Below, one piece after another: positions 31,888 through 41,252 of a DNA stretch of 64,000 bases. How positions within the stretch are numbered: the stretch's first letter is position 1; every line of letters begins with the position of its first letter. The position numbers and the translations under genes were made by a program. Source of the stretch: Candidatus Nanosynbacter featherlites (GTDB lineage Bacteria; Patescibacteriota; Saccharimonadia; Saccharimonadales; Saccharimonadaceae); assembly GCF_005697565.1 (NCBI RefSeq), contig NZ_CP040004.1, positions 434,001 through 498,000 of the forward strand, written 5' to 3'. Under the pieces are notes generated by a model that saw nothing but the letters and a program-made list of their open reading frames with translations, was not told the DNA's origin and made no database searches.

Positions 31888-34800
31888 TTACGTCAATTTG
31901 ATACATTCTTCGCCCAGCAACGCCTTTAGTTCTTCAAGTAGCTGAGGTGCTGGATCGACTTTGAACGGCAGTCGAATGGCCGACTTGTGGTCATTTTCAC
32001 CAAGCACCAACACAACATCAGTGATCCCTGGCGACGTTGAACATATCTTTTTGAGTGAAATCAGTTTGTCGTGGTCGCTCGGGTCTTTTACTTGCAGAAA
32101 CAGGCGCGCAGGTGGCGTCTCGGGAGTTGCCGGCCGGGTAGCTGGTTTGGATGGATTTGACGATTTGGCATTAGCCGGAGTAGTAGTCTTGGTTTTTTGA
32201 GCACGGAAGTTTGCCCGCTTTTCTTTTTTATACTGGGCGCTTACTTTTGGTGCATCCATTTTACGACCCGTTGATTCATAGCTGGTGATATCACTGTCGG
32301 TGATAATCTCAATTTCATCAGCAATCATCTTGCTTTCTGACCCCAAATTACCGTCCCGATCACGAGCTGAGTTTTTACCGGTCACCCGCACCACCGAGTC
32401 TTGGACGAGCTTGGCGCCAACTTGCTCATACAAATTTGGGAAAACGATCACTTCACCTTCGCCAAATTTGTCCTCGAGGCCCACGAACGCCATTTTGCTG
32501 CCAGATTTGGTGATGATAGTGCGAACGTTCGTGATGATGCCACCAATTGTCATGAGTCGGCCATCATATTCTGGTACCAGCTGGGTCAATGGCTGCGTTT
32601 GCTCAAGCAAGTATGTAGCGTAAGCATCCAAAGGATGTGCCGAGATGTACAGACCCATTAGTTCGCGTTCCCACGTCAAGTACTCCTTATCATTCTTGTT
32701 CGGCGACGGCATCAACTGCATGGTCGGCTGAGCCACAGCCGCGTCATCACCCAGCATGCCAAACAAATCGGTCTGCCCACTAGCCGCTTCTTTTTGAACT
32801 TTTTGCGCAAAGGCGGTGATAGTATCTAGGTTAAACAATAAGTCGTGGCGATCACCAAAGCTATCAAATGCGCCACATTTGATGAGTGACTCCCAGGCCT
32901 TGCGGTTAAACTTGCTGGTCGATACTCGCTTGGCAAAATCTTCGATACTGGTGAATTTGCCATTCTCACGGGCGCGCAATAATTCTTCCACCGCGCCAAC
33001 ACCAACACCCTTGACCGCTGCCATGCCAAAACGAATTTTCTTTTCACCAGGCACCACCGCGAATTCAACGAACGACTCATTGACATCTGGGTTGAGCACT
33101 TCGATGCCCATGTGCTTACACTCAGTCATCTCGATAGCCAGGCGTTCGGTGTCGTCCTGGTCGCTAGTCATCAGCGCCGCCATGAAGGCGTCAGGATAGT
33201 GCGCCTTGAGGTATGCCGTCCAGTAGGCGATCAGGCCGTAACACGCCGCGTGCGACTTATTGAAACAGTAGTTAGCGAATTCTTCCAGCGCATCCCAGAA
33301 CTGCTCAGCAATTTCCTTGGTCGCACCACCAACCTTGACTGCGCCCTCGACAAATTCTGGTTTAACCTTTTTCATCAGGTCGATTTTCTTTTTACCCACC
33401 GCTTTACGCAGGGTGTCAGCCTGGCCGCCGGTAAAGCCACACCACTCTTTGGAAATCTGCATAAATTGCTCTTGATAGACCAAAATGCCGTAGGTATTCT
33501 TCAGCGAGTTTTCCATACCAGGGTGCAGATAGGTAATTTCTTCCTCGCCATGTTTACGCTTGATGAATGAGTCGATAAATTGCATCGGCCCCGGGCGGTA
33601 CAACGCCACCATGGCGATAATGTCTTCAAAGACGCTCGGTTTGAGCTCACGCAGGTACCGCTTCATGCCGGCCGATTCCAACTGGAAGACACCGGTGGTA
33701 TCGCCACGCTGGAATAATTTGTAAGTTTCTTCATCATCTAGCGGCAAGTGCGACAGATCGATGTCCGTTTTGTAAACTTTACGAATAATGCGCAGCGCGT
33801 TGTTGATGATGGACAAGTTAGACAGGCCCAAAAAGTCCATCTTCAGCAGTCCCAGTTCCTCGACCGGACCCATTGGATACTGCGTTGCCACCACGCCCTT
33901 TTGCGCCATCTCGAGCGGCACGTATTTTACCAAATCATCTGGCGCGATCACCACGCCGGCGGCATGCACGCCGTGCGAACGAATGGTCCCTTCTAGCCGT
34001 GAGGCAAAGTCATAAACCGTCTTAGCGGTTGGGTTGGTCTCGTATTCTTTCTTGAGATCAGGATCTTCCTCTAGCGACTTTTTGATCGGTACATGACGGC
34101 CCTGGACTGGCGGTGGGATGAGCTTGGCCAGCCGGTCAGATTCACCGTATGGAACTTGCAATACCCGCGCCACGTCACGCACCGAAGCACGCGCTGCCAT
34201 GGTGCCAAAAGTACAGATATTGGCGACTCGTTCTGAGCCGTATTTCTTGGCACAATATTCGATAACCTCGCCGCGGCGCGTATCTTGAATGTCGATGTCG
34301 ATGTCGGGCATGGAAATACGGTCGGGGTTGAGGAAGCGTTCAAACAGCAGGTCATAATGCAGCGGATCAAGGTCGGTGATGTTCAGGGCATAGGCGATGA
34401 TGGAGCCGGCTGCCGAGCCACGCCCTGGTCCGAAAATAATTCCCTGAGATTTACCCCAGTTGATAAAGTCCTGAACGATGAGAAAGTAGCCGTTATAGCC
34501 CATCTTGTCGAGCACGCCAAACTCCATGTCTAGCCGCTCGATTTGATCGTCAGACAACATGGCACGCAGCTCGTCGTTTGGCAGTTTCTTTGCGTCCTCC
34601 AACTTCATGCCAGCGTACCGCGCCGCCATGCCGCTATACACCAGATGATCCAGATATTCTTTTTCAGACTCGCCGTTTGGCGTCGGGAATTTCGGGATGA
34701 GAATATCGCCCAGTTTGATCTCCACGTCACAGCGGTCAGCGATGGCTTTAGTGTTGGCAATTGCTTGTGGGTTGGTTTTTTGCCACCGCGAAATAATGTC

Positions 34801-35613
34801 TTCTGGTGTCGTCAAATGCAGCTCAAAATCCTTCAAACTCATCCGCTTTTCATCACTCAAATACGCGCCAGTGCCGACGCACAGCAAAATCTCATGCGCT
34901 TCTTGGTCTTCGTGATTAAGATAATGACCGTCGCTGGTCACCACACAGGGAATATCCAGTTCCTTGCTAATCCGCTCAATGTAATCATTGACCTTTTTCT
35001 GCTCCGGCCAGTGACTGCGCGCCTCGGGATGACCGTGATCTTGCAATTCCATATAGTACCGATCACCAAACACTGACTTGTACCAGCCAGCGATTTCCTT
35101 GGCTTTGTCATAATCATCATTGCGCAAATTCTCACCCAGCTCACCACCGATACAGCCGGACATACAGATGATGCCTTCGTTGTATTGTTCCAGCAGTTCG
35201 TGATCAATGCGCGGTTTATAGTAGACGCCTTCGAGGTTGGCGATGGTACTGAGCTGCATCAGGTTTTGATAGCCCTTGTGGTTCATGGCCAGCAGCGTCA
35301 AGTGATAGCGCGCCTTGTCCTTAGCTGGGTCGCGGTCGTGACGACTCCGCGCCGCCACGTAGGTTTCGATGCCGATGATTGGCTTGATGCCAGCACTCTT
35401 GGCTGCTTTATAAAACTCAATGACGCCTGACATCGTACCATGGTCAGTGATAGCACAGGCTTCCATACCGAGCTCCTTCACTCGGGCGACCATGTCAGGG
35501 ATTTTGGTTAATCCATCGAGCAGTGAGTGGTGAGTGTGGTTGTGCAGGTGTACGTAATCAGACGGTTTCAAAACCGCCGACATACCGCCGTTATTTTTCC
35601 CCTCTGTCGTCAT
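31888..35613 (-). CDS. dnaE: DNA polymerase III alpha subunit
   Basis: 1241 residues, DnaE1-like. An N-terminal PHP domain (HLHNHTHHSLLDGLTKIPDMV, CAITDHGTMSG) keeps its metal-binding histidines. The polymerase core shows FGPGRGSAAGSIIAYAL and PDIDIDIQDTRRGEVIEY with the catalytic Asp triad context, plus GVFQLESAGMKRYLRELKP. A helix-hairpin-helix region, an OB domain (LMTIGGIITNVRTIITKSGSKMAFVGLEDKFGEGEVIVFP) and a C-terminal part follow. A Lys/Thr/Pro-rich linker lies at residues ~1120-1170. It is the replicative polymerase. No separate epsilon subunit is nearby. Its -10 box (TGCTATACT) is 7 nt before the ATG. Confidence 0.96.
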   Translation of the reverse strand: MTTEGKNNGGMSAVLKPSDYVHLHNHTHHSLLDGLTKIPDMVARVKELGMEACAITDHGTMSGVIEFYKAAKSAGIKPIIGIETYVAARSRHDRDPAKDKARYHLTLLAMNHKGYQNLMQLSTIANLEGVYYKPRIDHELLEQYNEGIICMSGCIGGELGENLRNDDYDKAKEIAGWYKSVFGDRYYMELQDHGHPEARSHWPEQKKVNDYIERISKELDIPCVVTSDGHYLNHEDQEAHEILLCVGTGAYLSDEKRMSLKDFELHLTTPEDIISRWQKTNPQAIANTKAIADRCDVEIKLGDILIPKFPTPNGESEKEYLDHLVYSGMAARYAGMKLEDAKKLPNDELRAMLSDDQIERLDMEFGVLDKMGYNGYFLIVQDFINWGKSQGIIFGPGRGSAAGSIIAYALNITDLDPLHYDLLFERFLNPDRISMPDIDIDIQDTRRGEVIEYCAKKYGSERVANICTFGTMAARASVRDVARVLQVPYGESDRLAKLIPPPVQGRHVPIKKSLEEDPDLKKEYETNPTAKTVYDFASRLEGTIRSHGVHAAGVVIAPDDLVKYVPLEMAQKGVVATQYPMGPVEELGLLKMDFLGLSNLSIINNALRIIRKVYKTDIDLSHLPLDDEETYKLFQRGDTTGVFQLESAGMKRYLRELKPSVFEDIIAMVALYRPGPMQFIDSFIKRKHGEEEITYLHPGMENSLKNTYGILVYQEQFMQISKEWCGFTGGQADTLRKAVGKKKIDLMKKVKPEFVEGAVKVGGATKEIAEQFWDALEEFANYCFNKSHAACYGLIAYWTAYLKAHYPDAFMAALMTSDQDDTERLAIEMTECKHMGIEVLNPDVNESFVEFAVVPGEKKIRFGMAAVKGVGVGAVEELLRARENGKFTSIEDFAKRVSTSKFNRKAWESLIKCGAFDSFGDRHDLLFNLDTITAFAQKVQKEAASGQTDLFGMLGDDAAVAQPTMQLMPSPNKNDKEYLTWERELMGLYISAHPLDAYATYLLEQTQPLTQLVPEYDGRLMTIGGIITNVRTIITKSGSKMAFVGLEDKFGEGEVIVFPNLYEQVGAKLVQDSVVRVTGKNSARDRDGNLGSESKMIADEIEIITDSDITSYESTGRKMDAPKVSAQYKKEKRANFRAQKTKTTTPANAKSSNPSKPATRPATPETPPARLFLQVKDPSDHDKLISLKKICSTSPGITDVVLVLGENDHKSAIRLPFKVDPAPQLLEELKALLGEECIKLT

Positions 35614-35620
35614 TAGTCTT

Positions 35621-35626
35621 AGTATA
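35621..35626 (-). promoter_or_regulatory. -10 box of dnaE (leaderless)
   Basis: Extended -10 TGCTATACT on the minus strand; the hexamer ends 7 nt before the ATG at 35613. Confidence 0.6.
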
Positions 35627-35631
35627 GCACG

Positions 35632-35937
35632 TTAGCGGCGACTCTGCATGGTGTTGATCAGTGTATTAAAGAAGTCAGCAAGTGGCGGGAACACGTCAAC
35701 TAGATGACCCAGTACCCAAACTAAAATAGTCACCGAAAGAGTGGCACCCAGCACTGAGCCAAAGCCAAAAAAGATGCCGCGCCAAAAGTTCATGCCGTAA
35801 ACCTGACGGCGAGAACGGTGAAAATCATAAAACAAATCTTCCAAAATTGCCTGACGGGCGCCATTTTCATTGTCACGAACAACTTTTTTAGTAGCCCTTT
35901 GTATTAATGACTTTTCTGAAGTATTATTTTTGACCAC
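35632..35937 (-). CDS. Small membrane protein, DUF5665-like
   Basis: 101 residues. A charged N-terminal half (LIQRATKKVVRDNENGARQAILEDLFYDFHRSRRQVYGMN) precedes the pattern FWRGIFFGFGSVLGATLSVTILVWVLGHLVDVFPPLADFF, one long or two short membrane segments. This Gly-rich pattern is typical of DUF5665 proteins; no function is known to me. The GTG start is preceded by AAGG and overlaps the end of the upstream 79-aa gene by 14 nt, so the two are co-translated. Confidence 0.65.
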   Translation of the reverse strand: MVKNNTSEKSLIQRATKKVVRDNENGARQAILEDLFYDFHRSRRQVYGMNFWRGIFFGFGSVLGATLSVTILVWVLGHLVDVFPPLADFFNTLINTMQSRR

Positions 35938-36163
35938 GTTTTGCCTTTCGCGTAAACTTTTTCATCAGTGCCCCCAGCGCTAAGGCTGAAGAAACAACCG
36001 AAAGCATTGATGATGCTTCAGCGTAATTCTGCTGGATAGCTCGTGAGTGCTGCATGGTTTTTTGGACGTGACGGCTCAGGCTGATTACCAAACAAATCAA
36101 TGTGATAACGATAATCATCAAGGTAGCCAAAACAATTGACAAAATGATAACAACTTCATTCAT
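35924..36163 (-). CDS. Small membrane protein, 79 aa, unknown
   Basis: I do not recognise this protein. One N-terminal membrane segment (VVIILSIVLATLMIIVITLICLVI) is followed by a helical soluble part and a basic end (LMKKFTRKAKRGQK). It is the first gene of a two-gene unit with the DUF5665-like protein. Its -10 box TATAAT lies 6 nt before the ATG and immediately upstream of it is the galU stop codon region. Confidence 0.65.
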   Translation of the reverse strand: MNEVVIILSIVLATLMIIVITLICLVISLSRHVQKTMQHSRAIQQNYAEASSMLSVVSSALALGALMKKFTRKAKRGQK

Positions 36164-36169
36164 AGTGTT

Positions 36170-36175
36170 ATTATA
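36170..36175 (-). promoter_or_regulatory. -10 box of the 79-aa gene (leaderless)
   Basis: TATAAT on the minus strand ends 6 nt before the ATG at 36163. It sits in the 14-bp gap after galU. Confidence 0.6.
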
Positions 36176-36177
36176 GC

Positions 36178-37071
36178 CTATTTCAAACGATCTGTCAGAT
36201 GTTGACGCAGTGCGGGGCCAAGCTTTTCATCTCGCAGCCCAAAGTCAATGATAGTTTTGAGATATTCAAGTTTATCACCGGTGTCATAGTACGTACCGTT
36301 GGTGATTTCCACGCCATAGAAGTTATGCCCTTCATCAATCATACGCTGCATAATTGGCTGAATGGCAAACTCACCGTGGCCATTAAACTCCTGGCGGGCG
36401 CGCTCCAAGTACGGGAAGAAATCAGCCGCCAGCAAATAGCTACTCACACTAGCCAAGTCGCTCGGCGCGTTGGCTTTACCCGGTTTTTCAACAATGTTCG
36501 TGATGGCAATCGTTCCGTCATCGAGTTGCTGACCAGCCGCGATGCCATAGCGATCAAATTCTGCATCATCAATGATTTTCTTGCATGACAGCACTGCGCC
36601 ATCCAATTTTTCTGCAGCAGCAACCATCTGTTGAAAACGGCTTGGTGTCGCGTCGATAAAGTCGTCAGCAAACGTATAAATCACTGGCTCATCCGGCCCA
36701 ATCAAATGCGCAGCACATGCCAAAGGAGTCGCGTTACCATATGGGCCCTTTTGGCGAACATACACGAAGTTAGCCATTTCCGACAGTGAGTGAACCAGGT
36801 CAATCAACGGGCGCTTCTTATCGCCACCAGCCCGCAAATTTGCCAGCAAATCTTCGTTCGGCACGTCAAAATGATCTTCAATGGCACGCTTGTTGGCGCT
36901 TCCGACGATGATGATGTCGCGAATACCGGCAGCAACCAGTTCTTCCACAACGTATTGGATGATTGGCTTATCAATCAGTGGCATCATCTCCTTAGGCATC
37001 GCTTTAGTTTGTGGCAAAAACCTAGTGCCAAATCCTGCCGCTGCAATCACTGCTTTTGTCGGTTTTCTCAT
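36178..37071 (-). CDS. galU: UTP-glucose-1-phosphate uridylyltransferase
   Basis: 297 residues, standard GalU length. The nucleotide-binding start KAVIAAAGFGTRFLPQTKAMPKEMMPLIDKPIIQYVVEE is diagnostic, and TFADDFID, VEKPGKANAPSDLASVSSYLL and TYYDTGDKLEYLK are further family motifs. It makes UDP-glucose for surface glycans. It is the last gene of the gatCAB operon, overlapping the preceding kinase gene by 4 nt (ATGA). Confidence 0.94.
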   Translation of the reverse strand: MRKPTKAVIAAAGFGTRFLPQTKAMPKEMMPLIDKPIIQYVVEELVAAGIRDIIIVGSANKRAIEDHFDVPNEDLLANLRAGGDKKRPLIDLVHSLSEMANFVYVRQKGPYGNATPLACAAHLIGPDEPVIYTFADDFIDATPSRFQQMVAAAEKLDGAVLSCKKIIDDAEFDRYGIAAGQQLDDGTIAITNIVEKPGKANAPSDLASVSSYLLAADFFPYLERARQEFNGHGEFAIQPIMQRMIDEGHNFYGVEITNGTYYDTGDKLEYLKTIIDFGLRDEKLGPALRQHLTDRLK

Positions 37072-37628
37072 ATCTCGTTCTCCTTTGTTATCGCCTTATT
37101 CATCAAAAAATCTTTCACCGTATCTCGCAGTGCCGCATAATCCAAATTCTCCGAATCAACGATCACTGTTGTGATATTATCCGCAACCAGTGGACGATAT
37201 TTGTCACGAATTTCGTGTTCCGTCAATTTATCATATAGATCATCAGTGTGCACTGAGTGGCGATGACCAGATCGTTTGCGATCGTAAAATCGCCGCTTTA
37301 CTTCCGCCAAGCCGCACGTCACGTAAATCTGCAGAATTGGTCGATGTGGGCTATGCCGCAAAATCTCTTCTGCAGCTGACGTTTGCAATGCCGACTCAAT
37401 GATAATCTGCTCACCCAATTTCTCAAATTCAATACCCAATTCCAAAACCGCCCGTCGAGTCACACGACCCAAGGCGCTACTCTGCTGATCAGTGTATGTT
37501 CCGCCCAAATGGTCAGCCAAAAACTCCTTGACAGCATCTTGCGCGACACCGCGTACCCCTAGATCTTGCACCAGACGTTTCACTAACGTCGTTTTACCAG
37601 ATCCAGGGATGCCAGTAATGATGATCAT
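37068..37628 (-). CDS. P-loop nucleotide/metabolite kinase (AAA_33/adenylate-kinase-like)
   Basis: 186 residues. Walker A is IIITGIPGSGKTTLVKRL at the very N-terminus. A lid-like basic region (EVKRRFYDRKRSGHRHSVHTDDLYDKL) and IIIESALQT follow. It resembles small predicted kinases and archaeal-type adenylate kinases; substrate unknown. It starts one base after the gatB stop and overlaps galU by 4 nt, so it is part of the gat operon. Confidence 0.65.
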   Translation of the reverse strand: MIIITGIPGSGKTTLVKRLVQDLGVRGVAQDAVKEFLADHLGGTYTDQQSSALGRVTRRAVLELGIEFEKLGEQIIIESALQTSAAEEILRHSPHRPILQIYVTCGLAEVKRRFYDRKRSGHRHSVHTDDLYDKLTEHEIRDKYRPLVADNITTVIVDSENLDYAALRDTVKDFLMNKAITKENEI

Positions 37629-37631
37629 CAG

Positions 37632-39095
37632 CTATAGCCTCTCACGAATCAATTTCTGCGCCAAGCTTGGGTTAGCCTGACCCTTTGAGCGCTTCATGAC
37701 TTGACCGACCAAATAGCCGATGGCTTTGTCCTTGCCGGCTTTGATGTCGGCGATGGAAGCTGCCGAGGCTGGGTCGCTCAACACTTCGTCAACGATGGAA
37801 GCGATGGCCGATTCGTCAGACACCTGCAACAAGTTCTTTTCTTCAGCGAGCTTGCGCGGATCCGTAGCGCCAGCCAATAGCTCATTGAATAGCTCCTTGG
37901 CATTGGTGCTAGAAATCTCCGCTTTCTCGGTCATCTCCGCTAACTCCACCAAATCATCAACCGACACATGCGGCGTATTAGCTTCAACCGACGCGGAGTC
38001 ATGCTCAGAATCACCGCTATTAGATGTCAAAGCACTGGCAAACCAGTGTGCTACCCGTTTGGCAGCTACGTCGCCTGATTTCTCCTGCACTTTCAGCATG
38101 ATAGATGCGTAATTTTGATTGGATAGCAGTGAATTAACCACTGACTTATCCAAGCCTAATCCACTCCATTTTTCACGATACTCAGCAGGCAGCATCGGCA
38201 CTTCAGCCTGAATTCGTGCAATTTCCTCATCGCTCAGCACCACTGGCGGGATGTCGGCATCAGGCATGTAGCGATAATCCTGCGCGTCCTCTTTCGAGCG
38301 TTGTGAAGTAGTAATTTGCTTGTCGTCGCTCCAGCCGCGGGTTTCCTGCACCACCGATTCACCATTTTCCAGCAGGTCAACTTGGCGTTTGAATTCGTAT
38401 TCAGCGGCACGCTCGACGCTGCGGAACGAATTGAGATTCTTCACTTCCGCGCGCTTGCCGAGCTCAGTCGCACCTTTCTTAGCCACCGAAATATTGACGT
38501 CAAAGCGCATGTTGCCGTGATACAAATCACCGTGCGTCACGCCAGCATAGACCATCAATTTGTGCAGCTCCGAAGCGTACGCTTTGGCCTCCTCGGCAGA
38601 ATGAATATCCGGCTCAGAGACGATTTCAATCAGCGGCGTACCAGCGCGGTTGAGGTCAACCAGCGAATAGCCGTCGTGGTGCGTCAATTTACCAGCGTCC
38701 TCCTCCATGTGCGCATGATGAATTCGCACTCGTTTGAGTGAACCATCCTCCAGCGGCGCGTCGACATAGCCAGCCAAAATGATCGGCTGGTACATCTGCG
38801 AGGTCTGATAACCTTTTGGCAAGTCAGGGTAAAAATAATGCTTGCGGTCAAACCGGCTAACGCGAGCAATCGGCGCGTTCAGAGCTTTACCGGCGCGCAC
38901 CGCCAGCTCGACAGCGTGCTTATTGAGCACCGGCAGCATGCCCGGCAGGCCAAAGTCAATCTCGTGCGTTTTTTCGTTTGGCTCAGCATTACGCGCGTCA
39001 TTATCAGCCGGGCTAAACAGCTTGGTTTTGGTCGCCAGCTGGACGTGGCACTCGATGCCAATGGTCATTTCATATTCATCATATACACTCATCAT
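37632..39095 (-). CDS. gatB: Asp-tRNA(Asn)/Glu-tRNA(Gln) amidotransferase subunit B
   Basis: 487 residues. GatB catalytic cradle: TIGIECHVQLATKTKLFSPADND, DFGLPGMLPVLNKHAVELAVRAGKALN, HYFYPDLPKGYQTSQM, and EEDAGKLTH. The C-terminal helical plus YqeY tail binds tRNA (NYASIMLKVQEKSGD, IGYLVGQVMKRSKGQANP). With GatA and GatC it converts mis-acylated Glu-tRNA(Gln) and Asp-tRNA(Asn). The presence of gatCAB implies no glutaminyl-tRNA synthetase or no asparaginyl-tRNA synthetase, or both. It overlaps the preceding ORF by 4 nt. Confidence 0.95.
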   Translation of the reverse strand: MMSVYDEYEMTIGIECHVQLATKTKLFSPADNDARNAEPNEKTHEIDFGLPGMLPVLNKHAVELAVRAGKALNAPIARVSRFDRKHYFYPDLPKGYQTSQMYQPIILAGYVDAPLEDGSLKRVRIHHAHMEEDAGKLTHHDGYSLVDLNRAGTPLIEIVSEPDIHSAEEAKAYASELHKLMVYAGVTHGDLYHGNMRFDVNISVAKKGATELGKRAEVKNLNSFRSVERAAEYEFKRQVDLLENGESVVQETRGWSDDKQITTSQRSKEDAQDYRYMPDADIPPVVLSDEEIARIQAEVPMLPAEYREKWSGLGLDKSVVNSLLSNQNYASIMLKVQEKSGDVAAKRVAHWFASALTSNSGDSEHDSASVEANTPHVSVDDLVELAEMTEKAEISSTNAKELFNELLAGATDPRKLAEEKNLLQVSDESAIASIVDEVLSDPASAASIADIKAGKDKAIGYLVGQVMKRSKGQANPSLAQKLIRERL

Positions 39096-39511
39096 AACGC
39101 TCCCAAATCTTTTAGTGCTTGCTCAAAGCTTGTCATGGCTCGCCGAAAACTTTGCGCGGTCAGTTTCACGTTGGTTTCGTGGGCAATTTGATTGCGCAAT
39201 TTGTGCGCCGCCCACAACCCATTTTCATCAGTCCAATCACCTCTGCGAGCTTTCAGCCGGTCGCCCATCGTCGTACCCGCCACGCCGCAGTCGCGCATGG
39301 CTTTGTCGAGCAGCTTGTCGGCTTTAACGATTGCCATCTGCAGACCATCCGAACCGCCGGCCTTGGCGCCATGTTGAATTGCCCGCCAAACTTTTCGGTA
39401 CATTTCCCTGTCAAGCTTTTGATGTCCGCGCGATGTCAATTGGATAAAAATAATCAGCAAAGCACCGATCACCAGCGCTGCTACCACCAGCGCGATCAAC
39501 AAGCCATCCAT
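39092..39511 (-). CDS. Small membrane-anchored protein between gatA and gatB
   Basis: 139 residues, not recognised as a named family. One N-terminal membrane segment (IALVVAALVIGALLIIFIQL) and a soluble helical part with KVWRAIQHGAKAGGSDGLQMAIVKADKLLDKAMRDCGV and NGLWAAHKLRNQIAHE. The last motif resembles HEPN-like or DUF4145-type segments (RNxxxH, here RNQIAHE). It is inserted into the gat operon: its ATG shares a base with the gatA stop (TGATG) and it overlaps gatB by 4 nt. The RNxxAH motif suggests a HEPN fold, but that is tentative. Confidence 0.6.
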   Translation of the reverse strand: MDGLLIALVVAALVIGALLIIFIQLTSRGHQKLDREMYRKVWRAIQHGAKAGGSDGLQMAIVKADKLLDKAMRDCGVAGTTMGDRLKARRGDWTDENGLWAAHKLRNQIAHETNVKLTAQSFRRAMTSFEQALKDLGAL

Positions 39512-40881
39512 CAGGCAGCCTCCACTTCTGAGGCCAACTTCAACAAGTTGCTGTCTGACTGGCGGTCACCAATCAACTGCACACCAATTGGCAAACCTTC
39601 GTCACTAGTTCCAGCTGGCACGGAAATTGCTGGTAGTCCCGCCAAGCTAGCTGGCACCGTCATGATGTCCGCTAGATACATTTTTATCGGATCATTGGTA
39701 TTTTCGCCAAGTTTGAACGCCGGTGTTGGTGCGACTGGCATCAACAGTGCGTCGTACTCAGCAAACAATTGTTTAAACTCGTTGATGAGTAAGGTGCGCG
39801 CTTTTTGCGCCTGCATATAGTAAGCGTCAAAAAAGCCGCTCGACAACACAAAACTACCAATCATAATTCGTCGCTTATTCTCCGTTGTAAAACCTTCGTT
39901 GCGGCTGCGACCGTACAACTCCGCCAAGGTCTTCACTTCAGTCGCTCGGTGGCCATAGCGCACACCATCATAGCGCGCCAAGTTTGACGATATCTCTGCC
40001 GGCACAATGATGTAATACATCGCCAGCGAATGTTGCATCATGCTGAGATCCACTTCTTCAACGTCATAACCCAGCCGCTTCAGTTTTGCAGCATAGTCAA
40101 GCGTTTTCTGGCGAACCGCCGCGTCCACATCGTCAGTCATACATTGCTTCACCAAACCAATCTTCTTCTTGGTAAATTCTGGCTGATGCTGCCAAAAGTC
40201 CGGCAGCGTGGTCATGTCTTTGTCGTCGCGGCCCGCCATGATTTCCATCACCAAATTGGCGTCATCAGCATTGGTTGCAAAACAGCCAATCGTGTCCGTG
40301 CTCGACGCCATGGCAACCACGCCATAGCGGCTGACCGCACCGTAGGTTGGCTTGACACCAACCACGCCATTGAAGCTGGCTGGCTGACGAATCGAACCGC
40401 CAGTATCGGTACCCAACGCAAACGGCACCACATCAAGCGCCGTCACTACTGCCGAGCCGCCCGATGAACCACCAGCCACTCGAGTTTTATCCGCGGCGTT
40501 TTTGGTCGGACCAAAGGCTGAGTTTTCCGTCGAGCCACCGTGAGCAAAGGCGTCCAAGTTCGCCTTGCCGATGCAGATTGCACCTTCAGCCTCTAATTTT
40601 TCAACGGCCATCGCCTGGAGTGGCGCCTCAAAATTCTCGAGCATTTTTGCAGCGGCAGTTGTCGGCGCACCAAAGGCCAAGAAATTGTCTTTCACGACAA
40701 ATGGCACACCGGCCAGCCTGCCAGAAATTTCGCCCTTATCCACCAGTTCGGCCCGCTCCAACGCCCGCTCTTCCGTCAAACTGAGCAGCGCATGATAATC
40801 TTCAACGTCACGCGCTCGTCGCAATGCCTCCTTGATATTTTCAACTGCACTTTTCCCAGTAAAATCACTAATCCGACTCAT
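39511..40881 (-). CDS. gatA: Asp-tRNA(Asn)/Glu-tRNA(Gln) amidotransferase subunit A
   Basis: 456 residues, amidase signature family. The Ser-cisSer-Lys triad is visible: Lys in GVPFVVKDNFLAFG, the Gly/Ser-rich VAGGSSGGSAV and GTDTGGSIRQPASFNGVVGVKPTYGAVSRYGV. It releases ammonia from glutamine for GatB. The ATG shares its A with the gatC stop (TGATG). Confidence 0.96.
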   Translation of the reverse strand: MSRISDFTGKSAVENIKEALRRARDVEDYHALLSLTEERALERAELVDKGEISGRLAGVPFVVKDNFLAFGAPTTAAAKMLENFEAPLQAMAVEKLEAEGAICIGKANLDAFAHGGSTENSAFGPTKNAADKTRVAGGSSGGSAVVTALDVVPFALGTDTGGSIRQPASFNGVVGVKPTYGAVSRYGVVAMASSTDTIGCFATNADDANLVMEIMAGRDDKDMTTLPDFWQHQPEFTKKKIGLVKQCMTDDVDAAVRQKTLDYAAKLKRLGYDVEEVDLSMMQHSLAMYYIIVPAEISSNLARYDGVRYGHRATEVKTLAELYGRSRNEGFTTENKRRIMIGSFVLSSGFFDAYYMQAQKARTLLINEFKQLFAEYDALLMPVAPTPAFKLGENTNDPIKMYLADIMTVPASLAGLPAISVPAGTSDEGLPIGVQLIGDRQSDSNLLKLASEVEAA

Positions 40882-41168
40882 CACAACACCTGCGGCACTT
40901 TCACTTGATTGTTCTGTTTTTCGGGCGCTAGCTCAAGTAGCTCGTCTCGAGATATTCCCGGCTTGACCTCGTCTTCCCGCCAGACATTCTCCAGGCCCGT
41001 CACTTGATAGGTCGGCTCCACACCAGACGTATCGAGCTCGCCCAGCTGATTGATATATTCTACGATTTTCTCCACGTCCTGTCGCAAGCCATCCACTTCG
41101 CCATCTGCCAATTGCAAACCGCTCAAATCCGCCAAGCGCTGGACATCACTATTAGAAATTGCACTCAT
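40881..41168 (-). CDS. gatC: Asp-tRNA(Asn)/Glu-tRNA(Gln) amidotransferase subunit C
   Basis: 95 residues, usual GatC length. Start VQRLADLSGLQLADGEVDGLRQDVEKIVEYINQLGELDTSGVEPTYQV matches the family; LENVWREDEVKPGISRDELLELAPEKQNNQVKVPQVL is the loop that wraps the GatA-GatB interface. First gene of gatC-gatA-orf-gatB-kinase-galU. Extended -10 TGGTATAAT lies 6 nt before the ATG, so the operon mRNA should be leaderless. Confidence 0.94.
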   Translation of the reverse strand: MSAISNSDVQRLADLSGLQLADGEVDGLRQDVEKIVEYINQLGELDTSGVEPTYQVTGLENVWREDEVKPGISRDELLELAPEKQNNQVKVPQVL

Positions 41169-41174
41169 GAACTC

Positions 41175-41180
41175 ATTATA
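41175..41180 (-). promoter_or_regulatory. -10 box of the gat operon (leaderless)
   Basis: Extended -10 TGGTATAAT on the minus strand; the hexamer ends 6 nt before the gatC ATG. Confidence 0.65.
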
Positions 41181-41200
41181 CCACTTGAAAATTAATTACA

Positions 41201-41233
41201 GAAAATCACTCGCCCCATGTCTAGGAGCGAGTG
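41201..41233 (-). terminator. Terminator of the 239-aa membrane-protein gene
   Basis: On the minus strand CACTCGCTCC and GGGGCGAGTG pair (10 bp, one T-G) around a 7-nt loop, followed by ATTTTC. It separates this gene from the gat promoter. Confidence 0.8.
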
Positions 41234-41252
41234 ACAGGTGATACCCAACTAA

